A stretch of DNA of 64,000 bases from Georgenia sp. M64 (GTDB lineage Bacteria > Actinomycetota > Actinomycetes > Actinomycetales > Actinomycetaceae): the NCBI RefSeq assembly GCF_038049925.1, contig NZ_CP145809.1, positions 2,700,599 to 2,764,598 on the forward strand, in the 5' to 3' direction. Under the pieces are notes generated by a model, which was given only the letters and a program-made list of their open reading frames with translations, was not told where the DNA came from and searched no databases. Shown in pieces: positions 26,306-34,606 of the stretch. The translations under genes and the position numbers were made by a program. Positions within the stretch are counted from its first letter, which is position 1. Every line of letters begins with the position of its first letter.

Positions 26306-29300
26306 CTACTGCTGCTGCCCCTCGGACGTCGAGGACGGCGGCGTGACGACGCCGCTCGCGACGACCCGTCGGCTGCGTCGCGCCCGCCGGGGCGCGGGGG
26401 CGGAAGGTGCCTCGTCCGCTGCCGCCTCGCCGGGCGACGCCGGCGTGACCGCCGCGGCCGGGGCCGGGGCCCCGATGACGCCGGTGGACTCGACGACCGG
26501 CTCAGCGGCCTCCGCCGGCTCGGCGACCGAGGCCGCAGAGATCTCGGCGGCAGCACTCCGCTCCGGCCGGGCCTCATCCACGTCGGACGACGCACCGGCG
26601 GACGCCCGCAGCGCGGCGAGCTCCTCGCCGATGGCCAGGGCCGTGAGCTCGGGCTCCTTGCCCGTCGAGCCGGTCGAGACCGTCTCACCGGCGCCGGAGC
26701 TGTCGGACTCCGACCTGGGGTGCTCGTGGTCGTGCTCGTGCGCGCTGGCGGCGGCCGCGGCGATCGTCGCGAGCGTGGCCTTGACGGCCTCGCGCGCAGC
26801 GACGGCGGCCGGGTCCTCCGCCTGCTCCTTCGGCTCGGGTGCGGCCTCCGGCTGCGAGCCACCACTGCCCTTGCGGCCCCCACGACGACGTGCGCTCGGG
26901 GGCGCCTCCTCCACCGCGGTTCCGTTGGCGCTGCGCTCGACCGGGGCGTCGTGGACGACGAACCCGCGGCCGTTGCAGGCCTCGCACGGGGTGGAGAAGG
27001 CCTCGACGAGGCCCTGACCGACCCGCTTGCGGGTCATCTGGACCAGGCCGAGCGAGGTCACCTCGGCGACCTGGTGACGGGTCCGGTCCCGGCCCAGGCA
27101 CTCCAGGAGCCGGCGCATGACGAGGTCGCGGTTGGACTCGAGGACCATGTCGATGAAGTCGATGACGATGATCCCGCCGATGTCGCGCAGCCGGAGCTGG
27201 CGGACGATCTCCTCGGCGGCCTCGAGGTTGTTGCGGGTGACCGTCTCCTCGAGCGTGCCGCCCGAACCGGTGAACTTGCCCGTGTTGACGTCGACGACGG
27301 TCATGGCCTCGGTGCGGTCGATGACCAGCGAGCCACCGGAGGGCAGCCAGACCTTGCGGTCCATCGCCTTCGCCAGCTGCTCGTCCACGCGGTGCTCGGC
27401 GAAGACGTCGCGCTCGCTCGTCCAGTGGTGCATGCGGTGCGCGAGGTCCGGCGAGAGGTCCCGGACGTACCCGGAGATCGTCTCCCAGGCCCCGCCACCC
27501 GAGACGACCAGAGACTCGAAGTCCTCGTTGAAGACGTCACGGACCACCCGCACGGCGAGCTCGGGCTCGCCCTTGAGCAGCAGCGGCGCGGCCTTGGCGT
27601 TCTTGGCCTTGGACTCGATGTCGGCCCACTGCTTGGTGAGTCGCTCGACGTCGGCGCGCAGCTGCTCCTCCGAGGCGCCCTCGGCCGCCGTACGCACGAT
27701 GACGCCGGCCCCCTCGGGGACGATCTCCTTGAGGAGCTTCTTCAGCCGCGCCCGCTCGTTCTCGGGGAGCTTGCGGGAGATGCCCGTCATCGCCCCGGAG
27801 GGCACGAGCACGAGGTGGCGCCCCGCGAGGGTGATCTGGGAGGTCAGACGCGCGCCCTTGTGCCCGATGGGGTCCTTCGTGACCTGGACGAGCACGGTGT
27901 CGCCGGACTTCAGCGCCTGCTCGATGCGGCGGGGCTGGCCCTCCATCCCGGCGGCGTCCCAGTTGACCTCGCCGGCGTAGAGGACGGCGTTGCGGCCCTT
28001 GCCGAGGTCGACGAACGCGGCCTCCATCGACGGCAGCACGTTCTGCACGCGGCCGAGGTAGACGTTGCCCACCATCGAGGTCTGCGTGTGCCGGGCGACG
28101 TAGTGCTCGACGAGGATGCCGTCCTCGAGCACGGCGATCTGGTTGAGACCGTCCTTCTCCCGCACGATCATCTTGCGGTCGACCGCCTCGCGGCGGGCGA
28201 GGAACTCGGCCTCGCTCAGCGTGGGTCGGCGCCGCCCGGCCTCACGGCCCTCCCGGCGACGCTGACGCTTGGCCTCCAGACGGGTCGAGCCCTTGAGCGC
28301 GGTGACCTCGTCCCGAGCGGGACGGGGCTCCTCGGTCTCCCCGGACCGGCCCGAACGGCGGCGCCGGCGACGGCGACGCGAGCTCGAGCCGCCCTCCTCG
28401 CCCTCGTCCTCGCCGGACTCGGGCTCCTCCTCGGGCTCGTCCTCGGTGGACTCGGCCGACTCCTCGTCGTCCTCGCCGCCGCTCTCGCCCTGGCCGCCAC
28501 GGTTACGACGGCCACGGCCGCCACGGCGACGGCGACGGCGTCCCCCGCGCTCCTCGTCACCGGTCTCCTCGGCGCCGTCGGTCTCCTCGGGCTCCTCGGC
28601 GGCGGCGACCGTCTCCTCCGGCAGCTCCTCCTGAACGGTCGGCTGCTCCGCGGCCGGCTGCTCGGCCGGCTTGCGACGGCCACCACGACGACGGCCGCGC
28701 GGCTCCTCGGCGGCCGGCTCCGACTCGGAGGTCGTGGCCTCGGCGGTCACGGTGTCGGTGCGCTCGGTGGCCGGGACCGGTGCACCCGCGGGTGCGGAGG
28801 CCCGGCGGCGCGGCCGGGCGCGGCTGGTGTCGGGCGCCTGGAACAGCAGGGCGGCCGCGGGCAGTCGCGGCCCCTCGGCCGGCTCTCCAGCAGCCGCGGG
28901 AGCGGTGGCCTCGCCACCGTCCTCGGTCTCGTCGGCGACGGAGACCTCGGCGTCCTCGTCCTCGTCCTCCGTCACCGGCTCGTCAGCGGGAGCGGCGGGC
29001 CCGCCGAGGCCAAGCTCGGCGAGGACGTCGATCTTCTGCTCCGGCGAGCGGGCGGGCGCGGTGGCGCGGCGGCTCCGACGGGCCGGGCGCTTGCCGGCCC
29101 CGGCCGCGCCGTCCTCGGCCACGTCGGGACCGGCCCCAGCCGTCTCGGCGGCGCCGGCCTGGGGTGCGGTCCCGGGCGTGGCGTCGGCGGTCCGGCCCTC
29201 GGCGGAGGGTGCAGACCCGGTCTGCGCGAGCGGAGCCGACTCAACGGGCTGCGCGGTCTGGTCCCCGGGGCCCGCCTCGCTGGGAACGTCGGCAGCGACC

Positions 29301-29815
29301 TCGGCGGGAGCCGCCTTCTTCGTGGTGCGGCGGGCGCGGGTCTTCTTCGGCGCCGGCTCGGCGTCGGCCCGGTCGGCCGCCTCGGCGGGGACCGGCGCGT
29401 CGGTGGGGACCGGCGCCTCGGCGGGGACCGGCGCGTCGGCGGGAGGAGCGACCTCCGCGGTCTTGCGGGTGGACGCGCGGCGGGTGCGGGGCTTCTTCGG
29501 CGCCTCGCCCTCCGTGGCCGTGACCGAGCCGGCGTCCGGGGCGTCCACGGCGGGCTCCTGCCCGGCCGGGTCGGCGCTGCCGCCCTCGGTGGTGACGGGC
29601 GGGGTCTTGGCGCGGCTGCGCCGGGCGGGGGCCTTCTTCGCCGCGGGGGCCGCGGCGGTCTCGTCGGGCGCACCCGCCTCAGGGGTGGCCCCCTCCACCG
29701 TCGTCGCGGCACCGGCGGGGGCGGTGACGCGGCGGGACCGGGGACGTCGCTTGGGGGCCTCGGTGGCCTCGGCGCCGGCGGTCTCGGCGGGGGTGGTGCT
29801 GTCGTTCTCGCTCAT
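26306..29815 (-). CDS. rne: Ribonuclease E/G family protein
   Basis: The main endoribonuclease for mRNA decay and rRNA processing, 1169 residues. The first about 530 residues are an Ala/Pro/Glu/Arg-rich disordered extension, with repeated PVPAEAPVP units and RRRRRGG-type Arg-Gly clusters that probably bind RNA. The catalytic part (about 537-960) contains an S1-like region (GNVYLGRVQNVLPSMEAAFVDLG in part), the metal site SLVIDRTEAMTVVDVNTG and the zinc-link CEACNGRG near 947. A short acidic/Ala-rich tail follows. ATG 29815 is chosen. In actinobacteria rne normally precedes rplU; here 7.3 kb of other genes lie between. Confidence 0.95.
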   Translation of the reverse strand: MSENDSTTPAETAGAEATEAPKRRPRSRRVTAPAGAATTVEGATPEAGAPDETAAAPAAKKAPARRSRAKTPPVTTEGGSADPAGQEPAVDAPDAGSVTATEGEAPKKPRTRRASTRKTAEVAPPADAPVPAEAPVPTDAPVPAEAADRADAEPAPKKTRARRTTKKAAPAEVAADVPSEAGPGDQTAQPVESAPLAQTGSAPSAEGRTADATPGTAPQAGAAETAGAGPDVAEDGAAGAGKRPARRSRRATAPARSPEQKIDVLAELGLGGPAAPADEPVTEDEDEDAEVSVADETEDGGEATAPAAAGEPAEGPRLPAAALLFQAPDTSRARPRRRASAPAGAPVPATERTDTVTAEATTSESEPAAEEPRGRRRGGRRKPAEQPAAEQPTVQEELPEETVAAAEEPEETDGAEETGDEERGGRRRRRRGGRGRRNRGGQGESGGEDDEESAESTEDEPEEEPESGEDEGEEGGSSSRRRRRRRRSGRSGETEEPRPARDEVTALKGSTRLEAKRQRRREGREAGRRRPTLSEAEFLARREAVDRKMIVREKDGLNQIAVLEDGILVEHYVARHTQTSMVGNVYLGRVQNVLPSMEAAFVDLGKGRNAVLYAGEVNWDAAGMEGQPRRIEQALKSGDTVLVQVTKDPIGHKGARLTSQITLAGRHLVLVPSGAMTGISRKLPENERARLKKLLKEIVPEGAGVIVRTAAEGASEEQLRADVERLTKQWADIESKAKNAKAAPLLLKGEPELAVRVVRDVFNEDFESLVVSGGGAWETISGYVRDLSPDLAHRMHHWTSERDVFAEHRVDEQLAKAMDRKVWLPSGGSLVIDRTEAMTVVDVNTGKFTGSGGTLEETVTRNNLEAAEEIVRQLRLRDIGGIIVIDFIDMVLESNRDLVMRRLLECLGRDRTRHQVAEVTSLGLVQMTRKRVGQGLVEAFSTPCEACNGRGFVVHDAPVERSANGTAVEEAPPSARRRGGRKGSGGSQPEAAPEPKEQAEDPAAVAAREAVKATLATIAAAAASAHEHDHEHPRSESDSSGAGETVSTGSTGKEPELTALAIGEELAALRASAGASSDVDEARPERSAAAEISAASVAEPAEAAEPVVESTGVIGAPAPAAAVTPASPGEAAADEAPSAPAPRRARRSRRVVASGVVTPPSSTSEGQQQ

Positions 29816-29876
29816 GGGGTGAGCCTCTCCACCCGGGACGCCGTCCACACCCTGCCGGCGCCCTCGGGCGTCAATC

Positions 29877-29896
29877 GTCCGCGGCGAGCCGCGGAC
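29877..29896 (-). promoter_or_regulatory. Stem-loop in the predicted rne leader
   Basis: GTCCGCGG (29877-29884) pairs perfectly with CCGCGGAC (29889-29896), with a 4-nt loop, 62 nt upstream of the rne start codon. Hairpins in the rne leader mediate autoregulation in enterobacteria; the same role here is a guess. Confidence 0.3.
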
Positions 29897-30166
29897 GGAA
29901 GTCCTGGTGTACGCCGGGTGCGCATTCGGTGCGCGGCCCGCCGCCGACGGACGGGACGACCCGCCGGCCGTCTCCGGCTCGGCGGTGCCTGCACCGGTGC
30001 CCCTGCTGCAGCGCACTCACCTGGTCTGGCGAGGCGGCGCGAGGTGGGCGCCCGGTACGAGGCGGTCGCGACGTCGTCGGACCGGAGAACGGGGTGTGGA
30101 TCTGCTCTCCGACCATCACGGAGTATCTCACAGGGCGGCCCGGTCCGGGCGGGACGCGCGCGGGAC

Positions 30167-30180
30167 GGACCAGGTGGTCC
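30167..30180 (+). promoter_or_regulatory. Secondary DevR-like palindrome upstream of cydA
   Basis: GGACCAGGTGGTCC has 6-bp inverted arms around a 2-nt centre. Its half-site spacing is 2 bp wider than a standard DevR box. Its centre is 33 bp (about three helical turns) upstream of the better box at 30200-30213, the arrangement expected for two cooperating dimers. Confidence 0.4.
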
Positions 30181-30199
30181 TGACGTCCCGTCATCTCCC

Positions 30200-30241
30200 G
30201 GGACCTTGGTCCCGGTACGCCACAGAGCCCGATCGTAGGTT
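30200..30241 (+). promoter_or_regulatory. Candidate DevR/DosR box and -10 element of the cydABDC-kinase operon
   Basis: GGGACCTTGGTCCC at 30200-30213 has exactly the half-sites and spacing of the DevR/DosR box (GGGAC, 4 nt, GTCCC). Its arms extend to 8 bp. A -10-like TAGGTT lies at 30236-30241, predicting transcription from about 30248, so the box is centred near -41.5, a classic activator position. The operon encodes a DevS-like kinase, with a DevR-like regulator next to it. Confidence 0.55.
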
Positions 30242-30324
30242 TGGACGTGGCAGAATTCGTGCTCGCACAGCCCGCCCCGGGCGCGGCGCGCCCCCCCTCC
30301 CCCCGTCTGAGAAGGGCTTCGAAG

Positions 30325-31818
30325 GTGGAGACACTCGACCTGGCTCGGTGGCAGTTCGGCATCACGACCGTCTACCACTTCGTCCTCGTCCCGCTGACGA
30401 TCGGCCTGGCGCCCCTGGTGGCCGGAATGCACACCGCGTGGGTGCGCACCGGCAAGGAGCACTGGCACCGCCTGACGAAGTTCTTCGGCAAGATCCTCCT
30501 CATCAACTTCGCCCTGGGTGTGGCCACGGGCATCGTGCAGGAGTTCCAGTTCGGGATGAACTGGTCGGAGTACTCCCGCTTCGTCGGCGACATCTTCGGC
30601 GCCCCGCTGGCCGTGGAGGCGCTCGCCGCGTTCTTCCTCGAGTCGACGTTCCTCGGGCTGTGGATCTTCGGCGAGGGCAAGCTGCCCCGCTGGCTGCACA
30701 GCCTCTCCATCTGGATGGTGGCGGTGGGCTCGACGATCTCCGCGTACTGGATCCTCGCGGCGAACTCGTGGATGCAGCACCCGGTCGGCGCGGTCTACAA
30801 CCCCGAGACGGGCCGGGCCGAGCTCGACGGCGTCGGCGGCTTCCTCGAGGTGATGACGAACAACACCCTCATCGCCGCGTTCTCGCACACCATCACGTCG
30901 GCGTTCCTCGTCGGCGGGACGTTCGTCGCCGGCATCTGCGGCTGGTGGATCGTGCGCTCGGTGCGCGCCGGACGGGAGAACGAGGCGCGACAGGTGTGGC
31001 GCCGCGGCGCGTACGTCGGCCTCGTCACGATCGTCCTGGCCGGGATCGGCGTCGTCGGGACCGGCGACATCCAGGGCAAGCTCATGTACGAGCAGCAGCC
31101 CATGAAGATGTCCGCCGCCGAGGCGCTGTGCGAGGGCACCGAGGGGGCCTCGTTCTCGCTGCTGACCATCGGCGACCTGTCCAACAGCTGCGAGAGCGCC
31201 CACGCCATCCTCGAGATCCCGGGCCTGACCTCCTTCCTCGGCACCGGCTCCTTCAGCGGCCCGGAGAGCTACCTCCCCGGCGTCAACGACATCCAGGCCG
31301 AGTACACCGAGCGCTACTCCGACGCCTTCGGCGAGGTCGACTACACCCCCAACCTCATGGTCACGTACTGGAGCTTCCGGCTCATGATCGGGCTGGCGGT
31401 CTTCTCCGCCGCCCTGGCGCTGGCCGGCCTGTGGCTCCTGCGCAGGGGCCGGGTCACCGACAAGATGTGGTTCTCCCGGCTGAGCCTGCTGGCCCTGCCC
31501 ATGCCGTTCCTCGCGGCGTCCTTCGGCTGGATCTTCACCGAGATGGGCCGCCAGCCCTGGGTGGTCCACCCCAACCCCGCCAACCCGGTCGACCAGGTGT
31601 ACCTCCTCACCCAGAACGGGGTCTCCACGGTCGTCTCGGCCGGCTCGGTCATCACCTCGCTGGTGGTCTTCACGCTGCTGTACGCGGCGCTCGGCGTGGT
31701 GTGGTTCATGCTCATCCGGCGCTACGTCCGCGAAGGGGTGCGCCCGCTGCCCGAGGACGTCACCGACGCGCCGCAGGGCACCGACGAGCCCGCACCGACC
31801 CTGTCCTTCGCGTACTGA
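30325..31818 (+). CDS. cydA: Cytochrome bd ubiquinol oxidase subunit I
   Basis: The haem-bearing subunit of the high-affinity bd oxidase, about 497 residues with nine predicted membrane helices. It has the haem-ligand helix FGITTVYHFVLVPLTIGL, the NFALGVATGIVQEFQFGMNW segment with quinol/haem residues and the diagnostic FGWIFTEMGRQPWVV near the C-terminal part. The Q-loop is of the short type usual in actinobacteria. GTG 30325 is chosen (AAGGG 8 nt upstream; family homology starts at ETLDLARWQFG). It is first gene of cydABDC plus a sensor kinase. Confidence 0.97.
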   Translation: METLDLARWQFGITTVYHFVLVPLTIGLAPLVAGMHTAWVRTGKEHWHRLTKFFGKILLINFALGVATGIVQEFQFGMNWSEYSRFVGDIFGAPLAVEALAAFFLESTFLGLWIFGEGKLPRWLHSLSIWMVAVGSTISAYWILAANSWMQHPVGAVYNPETGRAELDGVGGFLEVMTNNTLIAAFSHTITSAFLVGGTFVAGICGWWIVRSVRAGRENEARQVWRRGAYVGLVTIVLAGIGVVGTGDIQGKLMYEQQPMKMSAAEALCEGTEGASFSLLTIGDLSNSCESAHAILEIPGLTSFLGTGSFSGPESYLPGVNDIQAEYTERYSDAFGEVDYTPNLMVTYWSFRLMIGLAVFSAALALAGLWLLRRGRVTDKMWFSRLSLLALPMPFLAASFGWIFTEMGRQPWVVHPNPANPVDQVYLLTQNGVSTVVSAGSVITSLVVFTLLYAALGVVWFMLIRRYVREGVRPLPEDVTDAPQGTDEPAPTLSFAY

Positions 31819-31842
31819 CCGCCCCCGACCTGGAGACACGCC

Positions 31843-32907
31843 GTGGACCTCCCCCTCCTGTGGTTCCTGCTCATCGCGGTCCTGTGGACCGGCTACCTCG
31901 TCCTCGAGGGCTTCGACTTCGGCGTCGGCATGCTGCTGCGCCCCTTCGCCCGTGACGAGAACGAGCGCCGCGCCATGCTGCGCACCATCGGGCCCGTCTG
32001 GGACGGCAACGAGGTGTGGCTGCTCACCGCGGGCGGCGCGACCTTCGCGGCCTTCCCCGAGTGGTACGCCACGATGTTCTCCGGCTTCTACCTGCCGTTG
32101 CTGCTCATCCTCTTCGCGCTCATCATCCGCATCGTCGCGATCGAGTGGCGCGCGAAGATCGACGACCCTCGCTGGCGCGGCCGCTGGGACTGGGCCCACA
32201 CCGTCGGCGCCTGGATCCCGGCGGTCCTGTGGGGCGTGGCGTTCGCCAACCTCGTCCAGGGCATGGAGATCGAGGTGGTCGACGGCAACCACCAGCTCGT
32301 CGGCGGGTTCTTCTCGCTCATCACGCCGTTCACCCTCCTCGGTGGGGTCATGACCGCCACGGTCTTCCTCACCCACGGCGCGGTCTTCCTGGCGCTGAAG
32401 ACCGACGGCGAGATCCGCCACCGCGCCGGCGCCCTGGCGGCCCGGCTGTCGGTGCTCTCCCTCGTTGTCGCCGGGGTGTGGGCCGTGTGGGCGCAGCTGG
32501 CGTTCTCCGCCCACTCCCTCACGTGGGTCCCGCTGGTCGTGGCCGCCGTCGCCCTGGTCGGCGTCGTCGTGGCCACCCGTGAACGCCGCGAGGGCTGGGC
32601 GTTCGTCCTCAACGCCGTCGCGATCGTCGCGGCCGTGGTCCTCATCTTCGGGACCATGTACCCCAACGTCATGCCCTCCTCGCTGGACCCGGCGTGGTCG
32701 CTGAGCATCGACCAGGCCGCCTCGACCGACGCCACGCTCACGGTGATGAGCATCGTCGCGCTGTTCTTCGTGCCGGTCGTCCTGGCCTACCAGGGCTGGA
32801 CGTACTGGGTGTTCCGCAAGCGCATCGTCGCCGCGCCGGGCGGTGGCGACGACGGCCTGCACCCCACCGACGTCCGCGCGTTCGAGTCCAGCACTGGGGC
32901 ACACTGA
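31843..32907 (+). CDS. cydB: Cytochrome bd ubiquinol oxidase subunit II
   Basis: A 354-residue membrane subunit with eight to nine helices. The hallmark LEGFDFGVGML is at the N-terminus and GPVWDGNEVWLLTAGGATFAAFP follows. It pairs with CydA to form the oxidase that supports respiration at low O2. GTG start at 31843 with GGAG upstream, 24 bp after cydA. Confidence 0.96.
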   Translation: MDLPLLWFLLIAVLWTGYLVLEGFDFGVGMLLRPFARDENERRAMLRTIGPVWDGNEVWLLTAGGATFAAFPEWYATMFSGFYLPLLLILFALIIRIVAIEWRAKIDDPRWRGRWDWAHTVGAWIPAVLWGVAFANLVQGMEIEVVDGNHQLVGGFFSLITPFTLLGGVMTATVFLTHGAVFLALKTDGEIRHRAGALAARLSVLSLVVAGVWAVWAQLAFSAHSLTWVPLVVAAVALVGVVVATRERREGWAFVLNAVAIVAAVVLIFGTMYPNVMPSSLDPAWSLSIDQAASTDATLTVMSIVALFFVPVVLAYQGWTYWVFRKRIVAAPGGGDDGLHPTDVRAFESSTGAH

Positions 32908-32911
32908 GGCG

Positions 32912-34606
32912 GTGAAGCCGCTCGACCCACGCCTGCTCAGGCACGCCCGGGCGGCCCGCCGCTACATCGCCCTGACGGCGGTGACGGGGCTCGTCACCGC
33001 CGCGGCCGTGATCGCCCAGGCCGTGCTCGTCGCCCGCGCGGTCTCCCCCGTCGTCGAGGGCCGGGCGGGCTGGGCGCAGGCCGCGCCGCTCGTGGCCGCC
33101 CTGGCCGGGGTGCTGGTGCTGCGCGCCGTCGTCCTGGTCGTCCAGGAGTCCCTCGCCCACCGCGCCGCCCGTGACGTCGTCGCCGAGCTGCGCGAGCAGG
33201 TCCTCGCCCGGGCGGTGGCCCTGGGCCCGCGGTGGCTCGCCGACGGCAACGGCCCGCGGGTGGTCACCCTGGCCACCCGGGGGCTGGACGACCTCGAGCC
33301 CTACTTCGTGCGCTACCTTCCCCAGCTGCTGCTCGCCGCGACGGTCACCCCCGCCACGGTCCTGGTGATCCTCGGGCTGGACCTCACCTCGGCGCTCATC
33401 GTCGCCGCGACGATCCCCCTCATCCCGGTCTTCATGTGGCTCATCGGGGTGCTCACCCAGCGCTTCGCCGCCGAGCGGCTGGTCGCGATGCAGCGCCTGG
33501 GCACCCAGCTCCTCGACCTCCTCGCGGGCCTGGCCACCCTCAAGGCCCTCGGCCGGGAGCAGGGACCGGCCGCACGGGTGCGCGAGCTGGGGCAGGCCTA
33601 CACCCGCACGACGATGGCCACGCTCAAGGTCGCCTTCCTCTCGGGGGCGGTGCTGGAGTTCCTCGCGTCGATCTCCGTGGCGCTCGTGGCGGTGACGATC
33701 GGCATGCGCATGGTCTACGGCGGGCTGGACCTCACCACGGGCCTCACCGTGCTCATGCTCGCGCCCGAGGTGTACCGCCCGCTTCGCGAGGTGGGCTCGC
33801 ACTTCCACGCCTCCGCGGACGGCGTCGCCGCCGCCGAGCAGGCCTTCGCCGTCCTCGAGGAGCGCCCGGCCACGCCGGGCACCGTCCCCGCCCCCGATCT
33901 GCGCCGCACCGACATCGTCCTCGACGGCGTGAGCGTGGCGGCGCCGGGCCGGGCCACCTGGGCGCCGTGGCGGCTGAGCGCGCGCCTGCACCCCGGGCGC
34001 GTGGTCGCCCTCGCCGGCCCCTCGGGCGCCGGCAAGACGACGGCCGCGCAGGTGGTCCTCGGGCTGCTCCGGCCGGACGAGGGCTCGGTGCGCCTGGAGG
34101 GCGCGGCCGGCACCGGACCGACCGACCTCGACCTCGCCGACGTCGAGCCCGGCTCGTGGTTCGACCAGATCACCTGGGTGCCGCAGCGCCCGGTCATCGT
34201 GCCCGGGACCGTGCGGGCGAACGTCCTGGGTGACCGCCCGGTCGACGACGCCGCCACCACCGCCGCGCGCGCCACCGGCCTCGACGCCGTCCTGGCCGAG
34301 CTGCCCCGGGGCTGGGAGACGCCTCTGGGCCACGGCGGGGTGGGGTTGTCCGTGGGGCAGCGTCAACGGCTCGCCCTGACCGCGGCCCTCCTCGGTGGCG
34401 CCCCGCTCGTCGTCCTCGACGAGCCGACCGCCCACCTCGACGCCGCCGCGGAGCAGCACGTCCTCGACGCCGTGGCGGCCCTGCGCGACCAGGGCCGCAC
34501 CGTCGTCGTCATCGCCCACCGCGCCGCCCTGCTCGACCTCGCCGACGACGTCGTCACGGTCGCCGCGGCCCCGGCCACCATCGAGCCTGCCGAGGCCTGG
34601 TCATGA
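32912..34606 (+). CDS. cydD: CydD subunit of the CydDC ABC exporter
   Basis: A 564-residue half-transporter: six-helix ABC exporter domain (about 1-310), then the nucleotide-binding domain with Walker A AGPSGAGKTTA, a signature region GVGLSVGQRQRLALTAAL and Walker B PLVVLDEPTAHLD. CydDC exports reduced thiols and is needed to assemble cytochrome bd. GTG 32912 is chosen, 4 bp after the cydB stop. It overlaps cydC by 4 bp. Confidence 0.94.
   Translation: MKPLDPRLLRHARAARRYIALTAVTGLVTAAAVIAQAVLVARAVSPVVEGRAGWAQAAPLVAALAGVLVLRAVVLVVQESLAHRAARDVVAELREQVLARAVALGPRWLADGNGPRVVTLATRGLDDLEPYFVRYLPQLLLAATVTPATVLVILGLDLTSALIVAATIPLIPVFMWLIGVLTQRFAAERLVAMQRLGTQLLDLLAGLATLKALGREQGPAARVRELGQAYTRTTMATLKVAFLSGAVLEFLASISVALVAVTIGMRMVYGGLDLTTGLTVLMLAPEVYRPLREVGSHFHASADGVAAAEQAFAVLEERPATPGTVPAPDLRRTDIVLDGVSVAAPGRATWAPWRLSARLHPGRVVALAGPSGAGKTTAAQVVLGLLRPDEGSVRLEGAAGTGPTDLDLADVEPGSWFDQITWVPQRPVIVPGTVRANVLGDRPVDDAATTAARATGLDAVLAELPRGWETPLGHGGVGLSVGQRQRLALTAALLGGAPLVVLDEPTAHLDAAAEQHVLDAVAALRDQGRTVVVIAHRAALLDLADDVVTVAAAPATIEPAEAWS

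Larger units (their letters stand above)
29816..30324. other. Divergent rne / cydA intergenic region
   Basis: A 509-bp non-coding region. It holds a hairpin in the rne leader (29877-29896) and DevR-box-like palindromes with a -10 element for the cyd operon (30167-30241). The reading frame of cydA stays open back to 30241, but that part has no CydA homology and would precede the predicted transcript start. Confidence 0.65.

Noticed and set aside
30090-30140. Possible Rex-type site (TGTG...CACA) upstream of cydA
   Set aside because: The half-sites are about 24 bp apart instead of the compact Rex palindrome; the GGGAC-N4-GTCCC site is a far better match to a known regulator.
26261-30238. A 1325-codon open frame on the plus strand, antisense to rne
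   Set aside because: It mirrors the codon structure of rne, is very rich in Leu/Arg/Gly and shows no domain. High-GC coding DNA routinely leaves such antisense frames open.
30241-30324. Upstream start of cydA at 30241
   Set aside because: The extra 28 residues have no family match and would lie at the predicted transcript start; GTG 30325 has a proper ribosome binding site.
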